A stretch of DNA of 19,177 nt, taken from GYS-P2D sp964414425 (lineage in GTDB: Bacteria; Bacteroidota; Bacteroidia; Chitinophagales; Saprospiraceae). Below the pieces are notes generated by a model. That model did not search any database, was not told where the DNA came from, and was given only the letters and a program-made list of their open reading frames with translations. Where the stretch lies: the NCBI GenBank assembly GCA_964414425.1, contig CAYPWL010000053.1, forward strand, positions 1 to 19,177, read 5' to 3'. Positions 14,014 through 19,177 of this stretch are shown piece after piece; the first letter of the stretch is position 1; every line of letters starts with the position of its first letter. Position numbers and translations under genes: made by a program.

Positions 14014-16110
14014 ATGATGCAACATATAAGTTTTGAATACCCGCCAGCATGGATCGTAGTTTGTGCGGTATGTGCCATAGTCTTTAGCCTGCTTTTATAC
14101 TTCCGATCAGCAATAACAACCGATAAGAGCACAGGCTTATCCTTATTATTGGGAGGGCTTAGATTCCTAACTGTTGGCATTATCACCTTGCTATTATTAG
14201 GCCTCCTGCTTCAATCCACTGAGGAAGAGTCCAAAGAACCTATCGTAGTCATCGCCCAAGATATAAGCGAATCAGTCGCAGGGTTGGATAACAATGAGGA
14301 ACTACAGGCCAGCATCAGCGCGCTGACTACACAGCTTGAAGAGCGATTTAAAGTAGATCATATATTCTTTGGCTCAGAGGTATATCAAGATCGCGATTCT
14401 TCAACCCAAACTGATAAGACTACAGATATCAATAAGCCTATCGAATATATCAGTGATATCTATGAGGGCGAAAATCTCGCCACGGCGATCGTCATCACGG
14501 ATGGCGTCTATAATGAAGGCAAAAATCCAATCTATAGTAGCTATAACCACACCAGCCCGATCTATGGCGTTGCACTCGGTGACACGACACCGATAGTAGA
14601 CCTCTCCGTTAAGGAAGTGCTCTATAACCAGATCGGATACCTCAATGACCAGACAGAGATACAGATAGATATTGATGCTCATGACTGCAGCGGTCAGCGC
14701 ACCCTGCTCCGAATTAATCAGCGAGTGGGATCAGGAACTAAATTGATCCATGAAGAGAATATCAGAATCGATAGCGACAACTTCTTTACCACTCGATCAG
14801 TAACGCTGGATCTATCTACTTCTGGACTTGCAGAATATATAGTTACCGTCTCACCCCTTAATAGTGAGCAAAACAAGGCTAACAATAGAAAAGCGGTATA
14901 TATCGATGTCCTCGATGCCCGTCAGAATATTTTGATACTGGCCAATGCACCGCACCCTGATGTTGCTACGCTCAAGCAGATCTTAAGTAATAATAAAAAC
15001 TATGAGATCAGTGTCGACTATAAGGTGGCAGATGCCGATCTAAACTCGGCGGACCTCGTCATCTTGCACAATCTCCCATCAAAAAATCAATCTATAAAAC
15101 CTACACTCCAAAGGCTGGATCAGCTCAAGACTCCGCGTATGATGATCTTAGGTAATCAGACGGTGCTGAGTAGTCTCAATAGTCTACAGTCTATCGTCAG
15201 CATCAAAGGCCAAGGCACTGGCGTCACAAATGATAGTGAGGCGGTAGTAAGTGGCGACTTTACCAACTTCAATATCTCGGATGAAGTTATCGCACGGGTC
15301 AAGAGATATCCGCCGCTCACCAGTCCATTTGGGGAATATAGCTTCGGTCAAAATCAACAGACGCTACTCCAACAGGCTATCGGTGGCATCGAGACAGACT
15401 TCCCGATGCTCAGTTTTTCTGAATATGACGGAATCAGATGGGCCTTTCTCTTTGGTGAGGGAATCTGGCGATGGAAGTACTTTGACTATATAGAAGATGG
15501 CGGCTACGAAGTGATCTCAGAGATTATTGACAAGTCTATTGTCTATACATCAACTAAGGATGATAAGCGAAAATTTAGAGTCAGTACGAGCGACAACATC
15601 TATCAAGAAAATGATGAGGTCAGAATAGTCGGCGAGTTATATAACAGCAATTATGAGCTGATCAACGATCCTGAAGCATTCCTCACGATCACTAACGAGT
15701 CGGGAGAAGAGTTCTCCTATACCTTTTCAAAGTCCAATAATGGTTATGCCCTAAATGCTGGCGTATTCTTACCGGGCAGGTATAGTTACAAGGCCAATAC
15801 TTCTCATGCTGGTGAGCAGTATGAGGACACAGGAAAGTTCTCTGTGCGACGTATCGAAGTTGAAAAGTCTAACCTACAAGCCAATCACAATGTATTGCAT
15901 GCCTTGGCGACTAAGTCTTCAGGAAAAGTGTATTACCCGGATCAGATCAATCAACTACAAGAAGAACTGCTCGGCAATGATCAGATGAAACCCATCCTCT
16001 ATCAGAACGTGGTTAATCGCAGCATCTTAGATCTAAAGTGGTTGCTTGGATTATTACTATTAAGCCTCGTATTGGAGTGGTTCTTACGCAGATACTTCGG
16101 GAGACTGTAA
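14014..16110 (+). CDS. Large membrane-anchored VWA-like protein with a GATase-like region
   Basis: 698 residues in a layout common to a family of Bacteroidota membrane proteins. Two N-terminal helices (about 12-30 and 47-67) are followed by a von Willebrand A-like domain with DISES (Asp83-Ser87) as the MIDAS motif and VITDGVYNEG (Asp163). A beta-sandwich-like region follows. Next comes a segment starting NILILANAPHPDVATLKQIL that resembles a class I glutamine-amidotransferase-like fold, including a FGEGIWRW stretch. After another beta domain, a final helix (about 674-691) ends in a basic RRYFGRL tail. The bulk is probably periplasmic. The family is uncharacterised as far as I know; MIDAS suggests metal-dependent protein binding. 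ATG occurs at 14014 and 14017. A good terminator follows. Confidence 0.8.
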   Translation: MMQHISFEYPPAWIVVCAVCAIVFSLLLYFRSAITTDKSTGLSLLLGGLRFLTVGIITLLLLGLLLQSTEEESKEPIVVIAQDISESVAGLDNNEELQASISALTTQLEERFKVDHIFFGSEVYQDRDSSTQTDKTTDINKPIEYISDIYEGENLATAIVITDGVYNEGKNPIYSSYNHTSPIYGVALGDTTPIVDLSVKEVLYNQIGYLNDQTEIQIDIDAHDCSGQRTLLRINQRVGSGTKLIHEENIRIDSDNFFTTRSVTLDLSTSGLAEYIVTVSPLNSEQNKANNRKAVYIDVLDARQNILILANAPHPDVATLKQILSNNKNYEISVDYKVADADLNSADLVILHNLPSKNQSIKPTLQRLDQLKTPRMMILGNQTVLSSLNSLQSIVSIKGQGTGVTNDSEAVVSGDFTNFNISDEVIARVKRYPPLTSPFGEYSFGQNQQTLLQQAIGGIETDFPMLSFSEYDGIRWAFLFGEGIWRWKYFDYIEDGGYEVISEIIDKSIVYTSTKDDKRKFRVSTSDNIYQENDEVRIVGELYNSNYELINDPEAFLTITNESGEEFSYTFSKSNNGYALNAGVFLPGRYSYKANTSHAGEQYEDTGKFSVRRIEVEKSNLQANHNVLHALATKSSGKVYYPDQINQLQEELLGNDQMKPILYQNVVNRSILDLKWLLGLLLLSLVLEWFLRRYFGRL

Positions 16111-16141
16111 ACAGTCTAAACTTAAATGGTATAAAAAATTA

Positions 16142-16171
16142 AGGCCCGAACTTTCGTTCAGGCCTGTTTTT
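16142..16171. terminator. Bidirectional intrinsic terminator
   Basis: AGGCC (16142-16146) and GAAC (16148-16151) pair with GTTC (16156-16159) and GGCCT (16161-16165), with one C-A mismatch and a TTTC loop. GTTTTT follows on the plus strand, terminating the VWA gene. On the minus strand the stem is followed by TTAATTTTTT, so it can also stop transcription from the right. Confidence 0.9.
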
Positions 16172-16412
16172 AAAGATCTCTTCTAACATGGGAAGACTAA
16201 TTTGCTGTAAGCCTTTTAAACCCGCGATTCTTTTATCATCTGTTCACCAAATAATAATACAACCGCAGAAAATATTGCGAATATGATCATGGGTAAAAAA
16301 TTTCAACTCAAGGTATGTCATTAACCCTCACAAAACAATAGTAAAAACCCCTAGAGTCAGAAGGACACCATATTAAGTATATCAGTCTTATCAGGATACT
16401 ATGCTCCAGAAA
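16172..16412. other. Convergent intergenic region with a micro-ORF
   Basis: Apart from the 24-codon frame at 16216-16290 on the minus strand, I see no gene or structured RNA between the two terminators here. The sequence is AT-rich. Confidence 0.5.
16216..16290 (-). CDS. Possible 24-residue single-helix membrane micropeptide
   Basis: ATG at 16290 to TAA at 16216 reads MIIFAIFSAVVLLFGEQMIK, then ESRV. It is a hydrophobic helix of about 14 residues with a charged amphipathic end, the shape of known bacterial membrane micropeptides. The sodA terminator at 16413-16449 lies upstream and the terminator at 16142-16171 closes it downstream. I find no clear promoter or ribosome site and recognise no homologue, so it may be chance in AT-rich DNA. 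Confidence 0.2.
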   Translation of the reverse strand: MIIFAIFSAVVLLFGEQMIKESRV

Positions 16413-16449
16413 TCAAAAAAGCCAAGCTATCATGGCGATAACTTGGCTT
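16413..16449 (-). terminator. Intrinsic terminator of sodA
   Basis: On the minus strand a 13-pair stem (16449-16437 with 16431-16419, one T-G wobble) begins AAGCCAAG and ends CTTGGCTT. It closes a five-base GCCAT loop and is followed by a T run (TTTTTTGATT). It starts 28 bases after the sodA stop. Confidence 0.92.
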
Positions 16450-16477
16450 AGTTGTTATATCTATATAAGCAGTTAGT

Positions 16478-17086
16478 TTACACTAATGCCTCATATTTTT
16501 TCTCTACGACATTCCAATTGATGATGCTCAAGAATGCTTTAACATAATCAGGTCTTCTATTCTGATAGTTTAAGTAATATGCATGCTCCCACACATCAAC
16601 AGCAAGGATAGGTGTACCTCCGCATCCTACGCCAGGCATCAATGGGTTGTCCTGATTAGGCGTGCTACAGATTTCTACTTTGCCGCCATCATGTACACAT
16701 AACCATGCCCATCCAGAGCCAAATCTGGTACCTGCAGCAGCGGCAAACTTAGCTTCGAACTCTTCCTTTGAGCCATAAGCTGCTTTGATAGCATCGAGAA
16801 GTGGACCAGACAGTCTACCTCTATCAGTTGGAGCGATTACTTCCCAAAACAAAGAGTGGTTGTAGAATCCACCACCATTATTACGTACTGCACCATTAGT
16901 CATATCAAGCGAGCCTAATATTTCTTCTATGCTTTTGTTAGCAAGAGGAGTACCCTCTATTGCTGCATTAAGTTTTTTTGTGTAACCAGCATGGTGCTTG
17001 CTATGGTGTATCTCCATAGTACGAGCATCTATACTTGGTTCTAAGGCGTTATATGCGTATCCTAAATCTGGTAGTTCGAAAGCCAT
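16478..17086 (-). CDS. sodA: Superoxide dismutase (Fe/Mn family)
   Basis: Cytoplasmic enzyme converting superoxide to oxygen and hydrogen peroxide. The 202-residue length is normal. All four metal ligands are present: His27 (MEIHHSKHHAGY), His77 (GGGFYNHSLFW), Asp164 and His168 (DVWEHAYYLNYQNRRPDY). No signal peptide. GGGFYNH and the overall pattern fit Mn or cambialistic enzymes as well as Fe ones; the metal cannot be decided from this reading, so sodA is used as the family name. The gene is divergent from fumC with 93 bases between them and has its own strong terminator. Linkage with fumC is seen here but no shared regulation is shown. Confidence 0.97.
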   Translation of the reverse strand: MAFELPDLGYAYNALEPSIDARTMEIHHSKHHAGYTKKLNAAIEGTPLANKSIEEILGSLDMTNGAVRNNGGGFYNHSLFWEVIAPTDRGRLSGPLLDAIKAAYGSKEEFEAKFAAAAGTRFGSGWAWLCVHDGGKVEICSTPNQDNPLMPGVGCGGTPILAVDVWEHAYYLNYQNRRPDYVKAFLSIINWNVVEKKYEALV

Positions 17087-17149
17087 TTTTATTTGTTTTA
17101 ATTAGTGAAAGTATACTGTCGAATAAAACGATCCCGAATATAAGAAGTT

Positions 17150-17157
17150 TACTTTTG
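17150..17157 (+). promoter_or_regulatory. Candidate -7 element for fumC
   Basis: TACTTTTG matches TAnnTTTG exactly and ends 22 bases before the fumC ATG, the same octamer and distance as for the VWA gene. No -33 box is obvious. Confidence 0.5.
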
Positions 17158-17179
17158 TAGAACTGATAAATGCAAAATC

Positions 17180-18568
17180 ATGAGACAAGAAAAAGACTCC
17201 ATTGGCTATATAGATGTACCTGAAGACAAGTATTGGGCGGCACAAACTCAGCGTTCGATTCAAAACTTTAAGATAGGTAGTCAAAAAATGCCCAAAGAGG
17301 TTATCAAAGCTTTCGCCATCCTCAAAAAAGCCGCTGCCGCAACTAATGCAGAACTCGGCGTTCTTGATGCATCAAAGGCAGAACTCATAGGCAAAGTATG
17401 TGATGAAATCACGGCTGGTGATCTTGATGATCAATTTCCATTAGTAGTATGGCAGACAGGTTCAGGTACGCAGAGCAACATGAATGTCAATGAGGTAGTT
17501 GCCAATCGTGGACATGTACTTCAAGGCGGTAAGTTGACCGATCAGCCTAAGGCACTACACCCAAATGACGATGTCAATAAGTCTCAATCTTCTAACGACA
17601 CCTTTCCTACGGCGATGCACATAGCGGCATATACTCTCCTAATGGAAAATACGATACCGGGCATCGAGAAGCTAAAGGCTACCATAGAAGCTAAGTCGGC
17701 AGAATTTATGGACGTCGTAAAAATAGGTCGGACGCACTTCATGGATGCTACTCCAGTCACTGTAGGTCAAGAATTATCAGGATATGCCTCTCAGCTCGAT
17801 CATGGACTTAGAGCCATAAGAAATACCTTGGCGCACTTGTCTGAGCTAGCCCTCGGCGGCACAGCTGTAGGGACCGGGCTTAACACCCCGAAAGGTTATC
17901 CTGAGCTTGTCGCTAAAAAGATTGCCGAGCTCACAGGATTACCGTTCGTCACTGGAGAGAACAAGTTCGAAGGCTTAGCAGCACATGATGCCATCGTAGA
18001 AGCACATGGCGCTCTCAAGACTGTAGCCGTATCGCTCATGAAGATCGGTAATGATATCCGCATGCTCGCCTCAGGACCACGTAGTGGCATCGGCGAACTT
18101 ATCATCCCTGCTAATGAGCCGGGCTCATCCATCATGCCAGGCAAGGTCAACCCAACTCAGTCAGAAGCATTAACCATGGCTATGGCACAGGTCTGTGGTA
18201 ACGATGTAGCTATCAATATCGGTGGTATGACTGGACACTTTGAGCTTAACGTATTCAAGCCGATGATGATCTTTAACTTCCTGATGTCAGCCCGATTGAT
18301 CGGAGATGCATGTACGAGCTTCAATGACAACTGTATCGCTGGCCTACAGCCTAATCGCAAGAAGATAACTGAGCACCTTAACAACTCACTGATGCTGGTC
18401 ACCGCTCTTAATACTAAGATCGGTTATGATAAAGCCTCAGAGATTGCCAAGAAAGCCTACAAAGAAGATACGACGCTTAGAGCTGCAGCAGTAGCTCTTG
18501 GGTATCTGTCGGATGAGGAGTTTACAGAGTGGGTGCGGCCTGAGAAGATGATAGGTGGGTTAGGGTAA
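17180..18568 (+). CDS. fumC: Class II fumarate hydratase
   Basis: Iron-independent fumarase that interconverts fumarate and L-malate in the TCA cycle; active as a homotetramer in the cytoplasm. 462 residues, the usual length. Motifs include SGTQSNMNVNEV (97-107), HPNDDVNKSQSSND (127-140), GRTHFMDATPVTVGQE with catalytic His186, and the family signature GSSIMPGKVNPTQ at 315-327, whose Ser316 corresponds to the catalytic loop serine. KGYPELVAKKIAELTG and the C-terminal domain are intact. Aspartate ammonia-lyase is the closest alternative, but GRTHFMDATPVTVGQE and the overall pattern favour fumarase. A terminator follows 30 bases after the stop. Confidence 0.97.
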   Translation: MRQEKDSIGYIDVPEDKYWAAQTQRSIQNFKIGSQKMPKEVIKAFAILKKAAAATNAELGVLDASKAELIGKVCDEITAGDLDDQFPLVVWQTGSGTQSNMNVNEVVANRGHVLQGGKLTDQPKALHPNDDVNKSQSSNDTFPTAMHIAAYTLLMENTIPGIEKLKATIEAKSAEFMDVVKIGRTHFMDATPVTVGQELSGYASQLDHGLRAIRNTLAHLSELALGGTAVGTGLNTPKGYPELVAKKIAELTGLPFVTGENKFEGLAAHDAIVEAHGALKTVAVSLMKIGNDIRMLASGPRSGIGELIIPANEPGSSIMPGKVNPTQSEALTMAMAQVCGNDVAINIGGMTGHFELNVFKPMMIFNFLMSARLIGDACTSFNDNCIAGLQPNRKKITEHLNNSLMLVTALNTKIGYDKASEIAKKAYKEDTTLRAAAVALGYLSDEEFTEWVRPEKMIGGLG

Positions 18569-18597
18569 TCAAAGTGACATTGAATAAATTTTTGAAA

Positions 18598-18633
18598 GGA
18601 CTGACTCGCTTTGAGACAGTCCCTTTCTTTTCT
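18598..18633 (+). terminator. Intrinsic terminator of fumC
   Basis: GGACTG (18598-18603) pairs with CAGTCC (18617-18622) and CTC with GAG inside, with one A-A mismatch and a GCTTT loop. A T-rich run (CTTTCTTTTC) follows. On the minus strand the stem is followed by TTTCAAAAATTT, so it may weakly end the convergent small-gene operon too. Confidence 0.85.
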
Positions 18634-18638
18634 TTCTC

Positions 18639-18881
18639 TCAATAGTGAATGACAAAAAACAAGACGAGCATAATTCCAACAAAAACAGAATTTTTGATTA
18701 GGATGCGTTTGTCATTCTGAGTTCTATCTGTGCACTTCAGGAAATAATAAACAGCACCAGCTAAAACCATGACACAGGCGAGAGGTGCATAAATATTCTC
18801 TCCCGTCCTGTAGAACAAGGCTAAGGGTACAAGACCGCTCAAAAGAATAATTCTATAAACCCACTTATTCTTATTTGTCAT
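18639..18881 (-). CDS. Small three-helix membrane protein, unknown function
   Basis: 80 residues, unrecognised. A basic start (MTNKNKW) leads into hydrophobic segments at about 8-24, about 30-49 (ending YYFLK) and about 60-79 (ILIKNSVFVGIMLVLFFVIHY). They are separated by the loops FYRTGENIY and KCTDRTQNDKR. It follows the 95-residue glycine-rich gene by only three bases on the same strand, so the two are almost certainly co-translated. The pairing of a small cysteine-stapled hydrophobic protein with a small membrane protein would fit a toxin/immunity or channel/partner relation, but this is speculation. No close family comes to mind. Confidence 0.65.
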   Translation of the reverse strand: MTNKNKWVYRIILLSGLVPLALFYRTGENIYAPLACVMVLAGAVYYFLKCTDRTQNDKRILIKNSVFVGIMLVLFFVIHY

Positions 18882-18884
18882 AAT

Positions 18885-19172
18885 TTATTTTGGTTGAGGG
18901 CAATCACGTTTACAAGTTCCATCATCTCTTAAACATCGAATATAATCATCTCCCAAAACAACGGCTCCACTAACTGCACCCGCTGCCGCACCAGGTAGGA
19001 TTCCTGATCCTCCAGTAAAAATCCCTCCAGCAATGCCTGCGCCTACTACTCCTGCCCACCAAGATGAATAGACATCAAACTTACAAGAGGCAGTTTTTCT
19101 TGAACATTCTTTTATACATTCTTCCCAACCTGGATCCGTCTTATATTGATAGGAGTAAAAATTATCTTCCAT
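18885..19172 (-). CDS. Glycine-zipper protein with mirror-spaced cysteines, unknown function
   Basis: 95 residues, no signal peptide, unrecognised. A polar N-terminus (residues 1-35) with Cys19, Cys23 and Cys30 is followed by a hydrophobic core (about 38-74) of glycine/alanine zipper type (GAGIAGGIF, GAAAGAVSGAVV) split by a GGSG turn at 54-57. A polar C-terminus has Cys80, Cys87 and Cys91. Cysteine spacing is CX3CX6C before the core and CX6CX3C after it, an exact mirror. This suggests an antiparallel helical hairpin in the membrane, held by pairs 19-91, 23-87 and 30-80. That is inference. The core resembles pore-forming bacteriocins and glycine-zipper proteins in composition only. The start is five bases from the window edge, so its promoter and any earlier operon members are out of view. 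Confidence 0.7.
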   Translation of the reverse strand: MEDNFYSYQYKTDPGWEECIKECSRKTASCKFDVYSSWWAGVVGAGIAGGIFTGGSGILPGAAAGAVSGAVVLGDDYIRCLRDDGTCKRDCPQPK

Positions 19173-19177
19173 TTGAT

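Noticed and set aside
17087..17179. TATACTTTCA as a sodA promoter on the minus strand
   Set aside because: It misses the TTTG core of the -7 consensus, and no -33 box supports it.
17102..17284. Minus-strand 60-codon frame across the sodA-fumC gap
   Set aside because: It overlaps the fumC start and the intergenic promoter region and has no recognisable features.

Overview
The window reads as an ordinary chromosomal stretch of a Bacteroidota bacterium. Saprospiria-like is my best guess; this is inference, with no marker gene to prove it. The evidence is: several promoter-like TAnnTTTG elements (the Bacteroidota -7 box) just upstream of genes; a lack of clear Shine-Dalgarno sequences; and families typical of that phylum, namely a DUF6913-type protein next to dapA, a periplasmic protein usually labelled 'asparagine synthetase B', a DUF6794-like protein, a large membrane VWA protein and an IPTL-CTERM surface protein. 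No phage, transposon, CRISPR array or rRNA is visible.

Layout. 1-2404 (minus): an accA - DUF6913 - dapA operon for fatty-acid initiation and lysine/cell-wall precursor synthesis. 2704-3795 (plus): a secreted, membrane-anchored IPTL-CTERM protein, then tRNA-Asp(GTC) with a strong terminator. 3965-4520 is mostly non-coding apart from one small membrane protein gene on the minus strand. 4521-6549 (minus): a two-gene hexuronate operon, a compact glucuronate isomerase (uxaC) and an SDR that is probably the mannonate/fructuronate oxidoreductase. Divergent from it at 6741-7838 is lpxB for lipid A. 8047-8772: a small secreted M43-like metalloprotease, tail-to-tail with topA (8763-11261, minus). 11416-12286: a DUF6794-like exported protein and, divergently, a small membrane protein. 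12436-12541: a tail-like coding remnant and a short CTCG-heptad repeat. 12542-13834 (minus) and 14014-16110 (plus): a divergent pair of envelope proteins, the AsnB-like protein and the VWA protein. 16478-17086 (minus) sodA and 17180-18568 (plus) fumC are divergent, each with a recognisable terminator. 18639-19172 (minus): two tightly spaced small genes of unknown function.

Most genes are housekeeping: acetyl-CoA carboxylase, lysine synthesis, lipid A, topoisomerase I, superoxide dismutase and fumarase. The most unusual items are the 95-residue glycine-zipper protein at the right edge, whose six cysteines are spaced as a mirror image around the hydrophobic core and which has a coupled small membrane partner; the divergent AsnB-like/VWA pair; the shortened UxaC; and the lone IPTL-CTERM protein. 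I do not see a clear large undescribed system.
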